Source: Corbicula japonica (lineage: Eukaryota; Mollusca; Bivalvia; Venerida; Cyrenidae). Taken from it: a stretch of 64,000 nt of DNA. Of this stretch, positions 51,426 through 63,100 are shown one piece after another (the first letter of the stretch is position 1; the number at the start of each line of letters is the position of its first letter). The stretch spans positions 434,001-498,000 of the forward strand of contig JAZAYU010000200.1 of the NCBI GenBank assembly GCA_038501625.1, read 5' to 3'. Both the position numbers and the translations under genes were made by a program. Under the pieces are notes generated by a model, which worked only from the letters and a program-made list of their open reading frames with translations, had not been told where the DNA came from and did not search any database.

Positions 51426-51942
51426 TGAATGTTAATGGATTTGCAGTATTAAAGAATGTATGGCTGTTAAAACTCCTTGAAATAAAAATAAATAGAGGTG
51501 GCAGTGGTGGTGGTGATGTAGACTGTGGTTTATAAGGTAAAGATGTTGTGGTTCAAAGTTCATTAGAAGAAATATAAAGTACATGTGCTTGTGTGAACCA
51601 AATGGTTTTCTTTAACGATTGTCTTAAATGGTTCAAAGAATAGATTTTTTTGGTAAGGTTAAAGCACTTTTTGTCCAGTCACAATAACTTTTTATATTGT
51701 AAAATCATGGATTTTTTTTAGGAACAGAACCTTGTATTTTAAATGATGTAAAAGTGACTGTGTATTCATCAAATACCTGATTAAAAATAATTTGCTCCAG
51801 TTATAGCCTACTGTAGACAATGTTAGCACAGTTACACTACTCACTGAAAACAGGAGAAATATAATTCATTCAACATTTTTCTAATTTTTAAATTAAACTT
51901 GCTTATGTAAATCATGTTAAAATTAGATCACTGTTTGGTAAT
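51426..51942. other. Intergenic segment without recognised features (51426-51942)
   Basis: Short GGTGGCAGTGGTGGTGGTG purine-rich run at 51497; nothing else. Confidence 0.4.
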
Positions 51943-52186
51943 TTCCTAAACTCCATGGGATATGGCTGTTATTGCATGTCTAAACAGTATAGAACCAGAT
52001 CAGCAGGCACATCCATGCCATACGATCAGGATCTACAGTGCCAACTTTTTGATTCATTAGGTTATTTCTGACCAAGAAGCCAACAGTGGAGATTCTGATC
52101 AGGCGACACAGATGTTTATTGCTGGTCTGGATCTTCACTGGTCACACATGCAATAAAACCTGTATCTGTGGAGAAAAGGATCAAGT
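51943..52186. mobile_element. Family M MITE, diverged full length
   Basis: Left AAACTCCATGGGATATGGC, right GGAGAAAAGGATCAA, four arms recognisable. Confidence 0.7.
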
Positions 52187-52257
52187 CACAAGTATTACTG
52201 TTTTGTTGTTTTGAACAACTTTAATGGCATTTTTGTTACAATTATAATTGCAATGAG

Positions 52258-52482
52258 TTAACCCATTCCTACATTTATACACATTTTTAAACGTATGGAA
52301 CCAGTGCAGATACAGACCAGCCGGCACATTCGTGTCATCTGATCTGGATCTGCACTGGTGGCATTTTGGTTCTACATAACCTAATGAATCAAAAAGCGAT
52401 CTGTGTAGATCCTGATCAGACGGCAACGATGATCCTAATCTACTGTTTGCCCACACAATGTGTCAATGGAGGAATGGGTCAA
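52258..52482. mobile_element. Family M MITE
   Basis: TTAACCCATTCCTACATTTA to GGAGGAATGGGTCAA. The end changes are compensatory-looking: CCCATTCC left, GGAATGGG right. Confidence 0.8.
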
Positions 52483-53043
52483 TTTTGTCATGTTTTATAT
52501 TTGTGTTCATACTGAACCGTCAACTGCTATCTTTCAAATAAAACATTGAACAAAAAAAGCTGTTTTTTATGATAATGAGGTTTTATTGCTTGAGATACTG
52601 TCCCACATTTGAAACAGTTCAAAGCACAGGGCTGGGGGTGGGGGTGGGGGGTCACGGGAAATGGTATTTTCAGACAGATGAAGTCGGCTGCTATCTTTTA
52701 AATAAAACATTGAACAAAACAAACTTTTTTTTAACACTTTCCTCCATAGATATTATAGAAAAAAGTGCTCTGTATATGTTTGAGCAGAGGAATAATGCAT
52801 ATTAGAGCATGGCCTGAAAGCTGTTTGTGTGGGGGAAAGAAGAACTAACTATTTTGAATTTTACTTTTAGTAACAGTACAATAACTTTGGCTTTAAATAT
52901 ATTCACTTGTGTGTTGACTGTGTAAGAATATTACACTGCACAGGTTTTACAGTTATGATAATTTTGAAAACATTTTTGTCCCGACACATGACCGGGCACC
53001 TTGAAGACGTTATTCATTTTATGAAAATAATGCCCCAACATGA
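52483..53043. other. Intergenic segment (52483-53043)
   Basis: CAACTGCTATCTTTCAAATA at 52520 and GGCTGCTATCTTTTAAATA at 52685 with AAACATTGAACAAAA show an internal direct repeat about 168 bp apart. A G-run GGGGGTGGGGGTGGGGGG lies at 52633. Confidence 0.5.
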
Positions 53044-53285
53044 TTAACCCTTTTCTCCATATATATGCCTTTTTACGCATGTGTGACCACTGTAGATCCA
53101 GATCAGGCGACACATCCGTGCCCGCTGATCAGGATCAGCAATGGTCGCATTTTGGTCAGAAATAACCTTGCATATCAAAAAGCTTACAGTTTAAATCCTG
53201 ATCAGACAGCACAGATGTGCCAGCTGATCTGGAACAAAACTGTTTGCCCATGCAATAAAGGTGTATCTATAGAGGAAAGGGTTAA
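53044..53285. mobile_element. Family M MITE, full length 242 bp
   Basis: TTAACCCTTTTCTCC to GAGGAAAGGGTTAA with complete arms. Confidence 0.9.
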
Positions 53286-53936
53286 GACATTATTCATTAT
53301 ATAAAGTTAATTCCCCAATATGATAAATAACTATCAAACATTCTTCGTGTTTCATCAGTCTGAAGAACACAACTGTTGTTTACAACACAATCAGCAAGAA
53401 TGATGATCAAGTCCGAAACCAGTTAACAGCTGATAACCACAAGTTCAAAGGTCAAATAGAATTATGTTGAGAAAGTCCCTGTTTACATGTTTGTCAATGA
53501 TATAGCATGTAGCCAAAGAAATAGGTTTATTGATCGAGTACTAGGGCAAAAAGGTTAATAATTGAAGATTTTAACTACTGCTTTGGGATACCAATACACA
53601 ACACAGGAATTTGTCAAAAATAACTATGTGTTGTACAATCTTTACAAATGATAAATTAATCATAAATAATATTCTAAAGACGAAGATAATTGTTTCCTTT
53701 TATTTTTAACAAGAATGTTGAACTCCTGTGGTTTAAATTACCAACTTCAACCAGATATACCCTTAGATACAGTGAGATTTAGGGGAAATCCTTTGTTGAT
53801 ATTAAGTAAACTGGCTTATAGCGTGACATATTAGTTTTTTTCTACATTTTTAGTTCATTTGGTCATCTCTTAAATAACTGTATAAGATTTGATAAATATT
53901 CCTAGAGAGGTTACTTGTATTTAAAACAAATTAAGT
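53286..53936. other. Intergenic segment without recognised features (53286-53936)
   Basis: TTTAACAAGAATGTTGAACTC at 53707 resembles an AACAAGAG terminus; otherwise nothing. Confidence 0.35.
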
Positions 53937-53987
53937 AATATTTTAAACCACAAAGTCTGTGGCAAGGCTAGATATTTAATAACAACT

Positions 53988-54202
53988 TTAACCCTTTATT
54001 TCATATATACATGCTGTTATGCATGTGTGACTAGTGTAGATCCAGATCAGCAGACACATCTGTCCCATCTGATCTGGATCTGCACTGGTAACCTCTTGTT
54101 CCGAAACAACCTAATAAATCAAATGGCACAAATGTGCTGGCTGCTCTGGATCTACAATGTTCGCCCACACAATAAAGATTTATTTATGCAATTAAGGGTT
54201 AA
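53988..54202. mobile_element. Family M MITE, first duplicate
   Basis: TTAACCCTTTATTTC to AATTAAGGGTTAA; the third arm is missing. Confidence 0.75.
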
Positions 54203-54270
54203 AAAGAAATTTTGGAAAGTAATATTTTAAACCACAAAACCTGTGGCAAGGCTAGATATTTAATAACAAC

Positions 54271-54435
54271 TTGAACCCTTTCCTCCAAGATCTGCACTAT
54301 TCGCTTTTTGGTTGGAATTAATAAATTAAAAAGGGAACAGTTCAGATTCTGATAAGACACCACGGATGTGTCGGCTGATCTGGATCTACATTGTTTGCCA
54401 ATGCTACTGAGGCATATAATGGAGGAAAGGGTTAA
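54271..54435. mobile_element. Family M MITE, second duplicate
   Basis: TTGAACCCTTTCCTCC joined to GATCTGCACTATTCGC, right end GGAGGAAAGGGTTAA. Confidence 0.75.
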
Positions 54436-54756
54436 ATAATTCACTTTTATTATTTAGTCACTAGCCAAAATGTTGAGTTTTGTCTGAAGCTACTGAAAAA
54501 TATTACTGGCCAAACCAAATCTTAGAACTTTTGGAAGCTGTTAATGCAATCTCTGGCATGGGCAGAATAACCTCTAATTGTATTGACCACAATGGCAGTT
54601 TATTGGGGGCAATTATTGGACACTGAGAACACCTGTTAATATTTTATTAGCTTTATGACCTGCCTTATTATTAATTGTAAAGTGTAAGTAAGTAAGTATT
54701 CTTTAATTATAGTCACCTGCGTAGATGTGACATAATATAGGTAATACAATAATAAA
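54436..54756. other. Intergenic segment without recognised features (54436-54756)
   Basis: A short GTAAGTAAGTAAGT run at 54682; nothing else. Confidence 0.4.
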
Positions 54757-54996
54757 AGATTATGTCCTCGGACACTGATGCTCCCACTGCTACAACCTTT
54801 GTATCAAAGGGCCATAACTCTAGTAAAAATGGTTGCCTGAAAAATCTTTTCTATTAGATCATCAAAACATCCTGCTTGATCATCAAGTTTAAAAGAAATC
54901 CATCCAATAGTTAATGAGGAGTTGATGCCACAAGGTTTGGGGGACATACAGATGGACAGACATACGGACGAGTGCATACCACATTTTGGGGGCATA
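54757..54996. mobile_element. Short Helentron-like element, reverse of 36701-36956
   Basis: AGGGCCATAACTCTAGTAAAA, GCTTGATCATCAAGTTTAAA, ACATACGGACGAGTGC and the GGGGGCAT terminus match the complement of the copy in PDCD4 intron 7. Confidence 0.7.
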
Positions 54997-55341
54997 GAAA
55001 TATATCAAACAGCGGACCCAATAGGTCTCAGTCACTTAAAAAAATAAATTTGGTATAGGATTAAATTCAGTACTGTTTTAGAGAAGATGAACACTTAACT
55101 TTTCATCTTAATTTATTCAAAATTCAAATATCAGTAAATAATAACAAGTAAATGCTGTATAAAAAGCATTTGTAAAATACATGTAATCACAAAACTGTTC
55201 ATATCACAGAAGCTCATAAAAGCATTTAATAATTAATCTGTTAAATAATATGTACGAAAAAAACTTTTATACAACAATACAAAACTAGAACAAAATCTGT
55301 AGAATGTGTGGAAGAAAAGTTACCACACAAATATCTTCACC
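54997..55341. other. Intergenic segment without recognised features (54997-55341)
   Basis: AT-rich DNA. Confidence 0.4.
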
Positions 55342-55583
55342 TTAACCCTTACCTGGATATATATGCATTTTTACGTGTGTGCGACCAGTGTAGATCCAGA
55401 TCAGCCGGCACATCCATGCCGTCTGATCAGGATCTGCACTGGTCGCATTTTGGTCAGAAATAATCTAATGAATCAAAAAGCGAACAGTTTAGATCCTGAT
55501 CAGACGGCACGGATGTGCCGGCTGATCTGGATCTAAACTGTTCGCCCTAGCAATAAAGGTGTATCTATACAGGAAAGGGTTAA
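55342..55583. mobile_element. Family M MITE, best copy, first of a chain of three
   Basis: 242 bp with TTAACCCTTACCTGG and CAGGAAAGGGTTAA. Arms GATCCAGATCAGCCGGCACA, CTGATCAGGATCTGCACTGG, GATCCTGATCAGACGGCAC and GTGCCGGCTGATCTGGATC are complete. It serves as the reference for the family. Confidence 0.93.
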
Positions 55584-55984
55584 CCCTTTTCTCCATAATA
55601 GACTGGTTTTATTGCATGTACTACTAGTAACAGTGGAGATCCAGATCAGGGCTGAAGGTTATAAAACTGAGTTTGGAAACCAGTCTCAAATCTCAAGCAT
55701 CTGATTGGCTGAAATGGCGACCAGTCGCCATTTCAGCCAATCAGATGCTTGAGATTTGAGACTGGTTTCCATGCTCAGTTTTATAACCTTGGGCACAGCT
55801 GACACATCTTTGACATATGATCAGGATCTATACTTTTTGCTTCTTGGTCAGAAAGAAATGACCAAATAAATCAAAAAGCCAACAGGGAAGATCATGATCA
55901 GGTTGGACAGATGTGCCGGCTGGTCTGGATGTACCATGTTTGCCCATTAATAGCCAAAGCCCATGGTGTTACAATAACAGTTAA
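55580..55984. mobile_element. Family M MITE, second of the chain, with family P inside
   Basis: Shares TTAA 55580-55583 with the first copy and TTAA 55981-55984 with the third. Broken in GATCCAGATCAG/CAGCTGACAC by a family P copy. Confidence 0.85.
55650..55795. mobile_element. Family P MITE with CAG duplication, best copy
   Basis: CAG at 55647-55649 and 55796-55798. GGCTGAAGGTTATAAAACTG left, CAGTTTTATAACCTTGGGCA right; arms pair almost perfectly around GCGACCAGTCGC. Confidence 0.9.
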
Positions 55985-56257
55985 CCCTGTACTCCATGGA
56001 TAAACCTATAACATAATCCTATGTATGACCAGTGTTGATCCAGATCATCATGCACATACATACAGTTTGATCAGGATCTACAGGTTCTGCTTTTAGATTC
56101 ATAAGGTTATTTCTTACCAAGAGCTGATGGCTGTAGATCCAGATCAGAGTACAGAGATAAGCAGGATTTACAAGATCTAATAAGACAGCACAAATGTGCC
56201 AGTTGATCTTGATCTACACTTTCCGCACATGCAATAAAACCCGTATACAAGTCAAAT
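55981..56257. mobile_element. Family M MITE, third of the chain
   Basis: TTAACCCTGTACTCCATGG left; arms continue to GTTGATCTTGATCTACAC and AATAAAACCCG. The right end has decayed (CAAATGGGG). Confidence 0.7.
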
Positions 56258-56335
56258 GGGGACCAGTTTAGACCCAGATCAGCTGGCGATCTGTTCCATC
56301 TGATCAGGATCTGCACTGTTTGCTTTTTTGGTGAG
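56258..56335. mobile_element. Family M MITE, first hairpin only
   Basis: GACCAGTTTAGACCCAGATC to GATCAGGATCTGCACTG and GCTTTTTTGGT. Confidence 0.6.
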
Positions 56336-56611
56336 TATGCTTTTGCAGCAACTAATGACAAATACAGAATGTGTGTCAATATCAGCTGTAAATTCATAGT
56401 GCAGTGTTCAACAGGTTGTGCCCAGCTTTTTTAAGGATCAACGAGAAGGAAGAACTTCACAACAGCCAAGTGTAAATATATAAAGCACATAAACTGTATG
56501 ATGGCATCTTTGTCTCTCGATGTTTTGGAGAGCAGTGTTTCACCACCTAGACATTGCTTAGCATTAAAATAAGACAGTGTGTTCATGTTGGCACACAGAA
56601 GCTCACAAGTC
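56336..56611. other. Intergenic segment (56336-56611)
   Basis: No recognised feature. The frame AAAACATCGAGAGACAAAG (minus) is open for some 30 codons but has no splice-flanked extension I trust. Confidence 0.35.
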
Positions 56612-56695
56612 CATTAACCAGTTGGATGATTCATCAGTTGGTTGGTTCACCAGTTGCTCTGTTCACCAGTTAGATCGTTCACCAGTCAGATGGCT
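56612..56695. repeat. Short minisatellite TTCACCAGTTxGAT
   Basis: About four diverged units of 19-23 bp: TTCATCAGTTGGTTGG, TTCACCAGTTGCTCTG, TTCACCAGTTAGATCG, TTCACCAGTCAGATGG. Confidence 0.8.
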
Positions 56696-56765
56696 GCTCT
56701 ACCATGTCATACCGTTCCTGTCTCAGCTTTATACGCCTGAAATTAGAACATTAAAACTTGCTGAG

Positions 56766-56998
56766 TAACCCTTTCTCTCCACGGATACATCTTGATCAAA
56801 ATACCTAACAGTTTAGATCCTTATCTGCCAGTCACCTAGCACATCCTTGCCATCTGATGCTTCTTGGTCAGAAAGAACCTAATGAATTCAGAATTGAACA
56901 GTGTGGGTCCTAATCATATAGTAGGGATGTGCCAGCTTATCTGGATCTACCCTAGTTTGCAAATGCCATAAACCCATATCTATGGAGTAAAGGGTTAA
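56766..56998. mobile_element. Family M MITE
   Basis: GTAACCCTTTCTCTCCACGG left, GGAGTAAAGGGTTAA right; the first hairpin is rearranged. Confidence 0.7.
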
Positions 56999-57374
56999 CA
57001 TTGGCTATAACTCGCCATTTCTAAGTATTTCCTCATCAAACTTTTAAATTAAATTGTTTATGACAACATGCTGTCAAGGTCACATTTGACAGAGTTGTGT
57101 CCCTTTTTTCTATTTAGATGTTGTCACTAAAACTTAATGTTGATTTCATTTTAGCCATACAAAATATTCCTTTATCAAAATTTATATGTTATTACACTGT
57201 GTAATGAATTAGCTAAAATCTATAGTTGGTCAATTTTGAAATTTGAAAAACATGTAGATATAACCTTTTTAACTTAGTCAAGCATATGCTGTCATTCCCA
57301 ACAGGCTTTTGTTAACTTCCTTAGTTCTCCTCACATAGTTATAGATACTTATTTTACACTTTCTGTGTGTTTTA
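56999..57374. other. Segment without recognised features (56999-57374)
   Basis: AT-rich sequence just 3' of the third gene as modelled. Confidence 0.4.
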
Positions 57375-57531
57375 CAGTACAACCCTCATTAGACCACCTT
57401 GAAATAAAGACCAACTCAATAATAAGGCCACTATTCCAGTGTCCCGTTTTACAGTTTTGCACTTTTTTCTACTTATTTTCTATTAAGACCATTTTCTCTG
57501 TCAAAATTGTGGTCTTAATAAGGTTTCACTG
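57375..57531. mobile_element. Mariner-type MITE with TA duplication
   Basis: CAGTACAACCCTCATTAGACC left, GGTCTTAATAAGGTTTCACTG right, TA on both sides (57373-57374, 57532-57533). 157 bp. Confidence 0.8.
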
Positions 57532-57550
57532 TAGTTTCCATGACTAATCC

Positions 57551-57739
57551 TTAAAATACCAACCTTGAAATATTTGTAGACAGCTGTTTTATTTTTGACA
57601 TTGTTATCAGCTTCTGGTCTTCATCGTGAAGGACCTGTGACTCATGGTCCTGTGGAACTCGTGTTGAGCCAGAACTGCTTGGTCTCTGCCGCCAGTCACG
57701 GATCCTTCCATTTATAGTTTCACGTACAACATTTGTGAT
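57551..57739 (-). CDS. Third gene, probable last exon
   Basis: Acceptor actgcag, then ITNVVRETINGRIRDWRQRP and SSSGSTRVPQDHESQVLHDE. Only this phase is open. Read through, it stops at TAA (57553-57551) after LSTNISRLVF. A donor at TCAAG/gttggt (57564) is also possible, in which case more exons lie to the left; I found none. Confidence 0.65.
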   Translation of the reverse strand: MTNVVRETINGRIRDWRQRPSSSGSTRVPQDHESQVLHDEDQKLITMSKIKQLSTNISRLVF

Positions 57740-60076
57740 CTGCAGTAAACCTAAATAACTGGCAAGTTCTTTGACGAGTTAAGGAACTTATGACAAATTA
57801 AAATGGTAACAATTGTAACAAATGGTAAAAAATTTTTTAACAAGTACTGTTCCCTTTAACCCTTTCCTCCATATATACCCATTTTTAAGCATATGCTACC
57901 AGTGAAGATCCAGATCAGCTGGCACATTTTGGTCAGAAATAACCTAAAGGATCATAAAGTGAATACTGCAGATCTTGATATCCGTTCCAGCTGATCTAGA
58001 TCTACACTGTTTGCCCATGCAATAAAGGTGTGTCTATGGAGAAAAATGTTAAGTAGAATCTAAGGGTAAATATGAGTTGTTGTTTTTTTTTTGTTTTTTT
58101 TTTAATTTCAAGAGTAAAAGGTTCATCTTCCAGGTCGAATGGAACCCCTGATTTCTCAGTTATGTCCAATTTTTTGTTTCAACTATTTTGAGGATATAGC
58201 TTATAAAATAACTATTTAAAAATATACTATTAACCTTTAACTCCATGGATAATGACTTTATTTCTTCCCATGTGTGACCAGTGTAGATTCAATTAAGCTT
58301 GCACTCTGGATCTACACTGTTCATTTCTTGGTGAAAAATATCCTTTCTCCATATATACGCATTTTTATGCATGTGCGACCAGTGTAGATCAAGATCAGCT
58401 GGCACATCTGTGCCGTCTGATCAGGATCTGCACTGGTCGCATTTTGGTCAGAAATAACCTAAGGAATCATAAAGTGAACAGTGCAGATCCTGATCAGATG
58501 GCACTGATGTGCCGGCTGATCTAGATCTACACTGTTTGGCCATCTAATAAAGGTGTGTCTGTGGAGGAAAGAGTTAAATGGGAACAATGTGGAGGGTGTA
58601 TTGGAGACATATTGGTTGCTTACAGCCATTTTTACATTTTAATTTTAAAAATCATTAACATTGGACTCTGACCAAATTTATATTTAAAATCATAGTAAAT
58701 TATCTTATAAAAACAAGGGAACCACTTTAGGGGCAGCCATTTTGAATGTATTACACCTTCATTATAAAACCAAAATATTACATCTTTGAAATGAGTCAGG
58801 AATTATTTTTATAGTAGTGCATTCTGATTAATTATAATATTTCTTCTCTGATATCGACATTAAAATAAAGTAGGACAATATTAGAGGGAGCAACTGCCGG
58901 CTGCATCTGACTAAACCTGCCATAAATCCTCTACTGCTAATGCAACTACTACTGTAGTATCATTATATTCCGTGATGGTTTAATTTTCACGTATTTCGCG
59001 CTAGGGTGCGCAAAATCAAACCCTAGCAAAATCAAACCACTGAATATTCAGTCTCAATAAAATAATACAAGTGAGCGAATTTAAGTCCTCGCAAAAATGT
59101 CACATGTCATTTGCGAGAAATTTGGTCCCCACAAAATTAAATGATACGACAGTATATGAGACAAGTACACTAGAAGGATACGAGATAGCCTCGATATAGG
59201 CACACTGTTAGTAACTCCCTCTTTTCTCATCATTTTTTCTGACTCGAAGAACAGCCGTCTTCGTAACTTGTCATTGGTCACTGGAAGAATGTTGTCTATT
59301 GCTTCTTTGAAGTCCTTCTCCGACAGGGACGGCTGTTTGGAATTTGGCGACTGGAACGGCATCAGTTTGTTCTCCATCTGAAACATTTTTAAGTTTACTG
59401 TTTTCACATTTCGTGTGGATTTTATTTACTCATGTATTGCGCTAGGGAAAGTGCAAGATATCAAACCTGAGCAAAACCAAACTATTGAATATCTAATCTT
59501 ATAAGAATAATACAAGTGCATGAATTTATGCCTCCTCAAAAAGCCATTTATATAAAATAAAATTTAATCACTGCTAAATGAAGTTTAAATAATTTTCTTG
59601 GTGGTTGGTGAACAAATTTCAGGTCTTTATTCTGGGCTCTGAAAAGCCAAACGATTGATAATAATTTTCTTTGTGAAACTTGAGCCCCTAATGGGTTGGG
59701 AGCCCCTAAACAGTTCTATTGAGGTACCGCTTAATTTACAGATTTCTGTAAAATGTCTATTATAAGATAGATGAACTTACATCTTGGAATCTGGGTTCCC
59801 TGAATTTGAGAACTAGATGAATGATAAACTGGGTGACCATAATCCGTGAGATCTTGTTTTCACTGTACGAGGTGTAGCTCATCTGTAGGGTCTCCAAATC
59901 ATCCTCCTGAAATATATGCACCATAAATGTAATCATTTTTATTGTAGTCATCATTGTGGTTGTCATCAGCATCATCATAATCATCATCACTATTGTTATT
60001 ATCATCCTGATCATCGATATTGTTGTCATCACCATCATCATCATCATCATTTAGTCCTCATCTTCATCATCACCAC

Positions 60077-60139
<63 letters not shown>

Positions 60140-60143
60140 TATC

Positions 60144-60175
<32 letters not shown>

Positions 60176-63100
60176 AAACAACATCAGCAACTACTTTTAC
60201 TACTACTATTACAACATCACTGTACTTATTATCATTCCTAGTGATATCACTTCTTTTTTGTGACATTATAAACCCTATATCACAGTAATTAAATGTATTG
60301 TTTAAATAATCTGTACATGATTAAATAAAATCAATCCAACCCCTCTGTAACAGGGTGCAAATCCTGATTATTAACTTATATATGAACACAGAAAAAAAAA
60401 ATCACCATACATCTTTTTCAGTGATGTGTCCAGGGCTCTCACTTGACTTGAAAATCAGGGAGAAGTTTTGTCATAATTTTACTAAATTAAGGATTAGTTT
60501 GCAGTAAACAGCATTCTTTCCCCATATTGTCTATATAAAATGACTTCTCCCATAGCTCAAAGCAGGGAGAAGTCTGGTCACTTTTGGGAGACTACTTCTC
60601 CCATGTCTCCCTCTAGTGTGAGCCCTGGTGTCACATATGACGATTTGTAATACCAGTCCAGACTCGAACAAAATACAGTAGACATATACTCACTCCAAGG
60701 AAGGGATAGACGACAGCAGCAAAGGCCCTAAAGTCTTCAACCTCCTTCCAATCTACAGCACACACAAAGTCGCACAGCAACATGATGTAGCGGAAACAGG
60801 CCCCTTCTAGATTCCCCACCAATATGTGACCAAACAATTGGATCATCTAAAACAATGTAAAAGTAAAGATCAGAAATTGGAAACCAGTCTCAAATCTCAA
60901 GCATATGTTTGGCTGAAATGGTGACCAATGGGCATTTTAGCCAATCAGATGTGAGAGATTTGTGACTGGTCTCCAGTTTCAGTTTTATGATCTTTTGCAC
61001 AGAAATCTGATAGGAGACCTGTCTCTTATCTCAAGCATGTGATTGGCTGAAATGGTGACCAGTCAGCATTTCAGCCAATCAGATGCTTAAGATTTGCAAC
61101 TGGTCTCCAGTTTAAATTTTATGATCTTGGGCAAAGGATAAGATCAGAATGATGAAAATAAATTCACTTCACTTGTCCATGGGCAAACAATGTATACAGG
61201 ATCTACACTGTTTACTTGTTAGATTCATAATTTTCATTCATTTTTATGCCTGGCACCAGTATAGATCCAGATAAGCCAGTAAATCCATTCCATCTAATCA
61301 GGATCTGCACTGATCGCATATTGATCGGAAATAAACTAAAAAATCAAAAAGCCATCACTGCAGATTATTACGCATTTTGCTAGAATACCAGAAGATAAAA
61401 TTGAATCAAAATTTTTAACAAAAATGATACATTTTTAATAAAGAAAACATAATTTATGTTCTTTCTAAAAATAGCAAAATATGCAAATGCTATAAATACC
61501 AATGATGAAATTTTCTCAGAAATGAGGCTTAATTGTAAACAAATATCCTGCAGACAAAATGTAAATCTATAGTTTTCTTGAGTTTGTGGGTAAACTGATT
61601 CTTGAAATCAAAGATTATAATTGAATGTTAGTTATTTTAAAAAATTTAAAACTATTAATTTGGAAACCCACAAAAAATGCCATTTAACTGATTACCTTTT
61701 AATTTGATGCCTACGAATAAAAGTGCGAATAAAAGAAGTAGTAAAATATTGTACCTTATGATGTTCCGAATAATCTACAATTCCGGACAGGAAGTCATGG
61801 GTACACAGGTACATAATGTCTTTCACAAGGTAACGCTCCTCCATAAATCTGTACAACTTGTCCTGTAAATATATACAACGTGACCTTTTTACTGACTATT
61901 TTTCAATAAATTATAATTTCAAAATAAGCCAAGTTTTGTAATTTGTAAACAAAACAACAATTCAACTACAGTAAAACCCCATATAAAAACCACCCCAAAA
62001 AGACAAATTTGATAATAAGACCACCATTTCAATGTGCCGGCTGATCTACACTGCAATAAAAATGTGTCTATGGAGGAAAGGGTTCACAAATTTGCAATAG
62101 TTTTAGTAAAACACCATCTATCAGATGAGTTCATCAAAATGGAACAACTGAGCTGAAACTCATAACCCATGTCTGATAATAATGATACAAGGGTATATAT
62201 AAGAAAGAAGAGGAAATAAACATAAGCATATTCGTCAATGAGCGTAGCAAGAATCAATCAGGGAACTTCATATTCTTTCATCATTACATTTGACACAAAC
62301 AACTGACATTCAAGAAGGTTCAATCACTGTTTCTTGGCTGTTTTTCATTAGATGAAATTGAGATGTTGTAAATGTTGACATTAATGTATGGTTTGCAATT
62401 AATTAAAGTGATTGAAATCATGGCCATTAAAGATGGAATATTTTACATAGAGCGTTATTATATGAGGAATTTGATTTACTGTACAAAGGGAGATCACTGT
62501 TTTTAGACTTTAGTAATTATCTCTAATTCAGTTACTTCCCTTTGAAACTAGGACAGACGGGTAACAAAACAGTTTTACATCTAAAAATTCATATTGTAAA
62601 GTAGAAATTATTTACATGAAAAATATTTCTTTGCCACTGAAACTGCCACTTGCTTTAATTCTTAGCCAGCATACCATTTAGGACTAATTAACAGATGAAA
62701 AAAGCACATGCTCAGATTGAGCTATTTATCAGTTGTAGTGGCATAATTAGTTTAACCCTTTACTTCACAGGTACAGATTTTTTTCATGTGCGACCAGTGT
62801 AGATCCAGATCAGCTGGCACATTCCTGCCATTTGATCAAGATCTTCATGGCTTGATCAAAATCTTCACGGGTTGCATCTTGGTCAGAAATAACCTAATAA
62901 ATCAAAAAGGGAACAGTGATTTAATGGCATGGATGTGCTGGTTGTTCTGGCTCTACACAGTTTGCCCATGTGATAAAGGCGTATATATGGAGTCAAGGGT
63001 AAATTGTAATGGTATCTGCTTCGGGGTGTTGGTTTGATAAAACCATGTAATCTAACTCCAGTGTTATAAACCTCTGAACGGAAACAAGTTTCCAGATAGA

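Larger units (their letters stand above)
53937..54435. repeat. Tandem duplication of a flank plus family M MITE
   Basis: TAATATTTTAAACCACAAAG to AATAACAACTTTAACCC (53937-53992) recurs at 54220-54276 with few changes, each time followed by a family M copy (53988-54202 and 54271-54435). The second copy has lost about 50 bp of its first hairpin. Confidence 0.8.

Noticed and set aside
59916..60263. Poly-His, poly-Gln and poly-Asp ORFs
   Set aside because: By-products of the CAT and CAA microsatellite in an intron.
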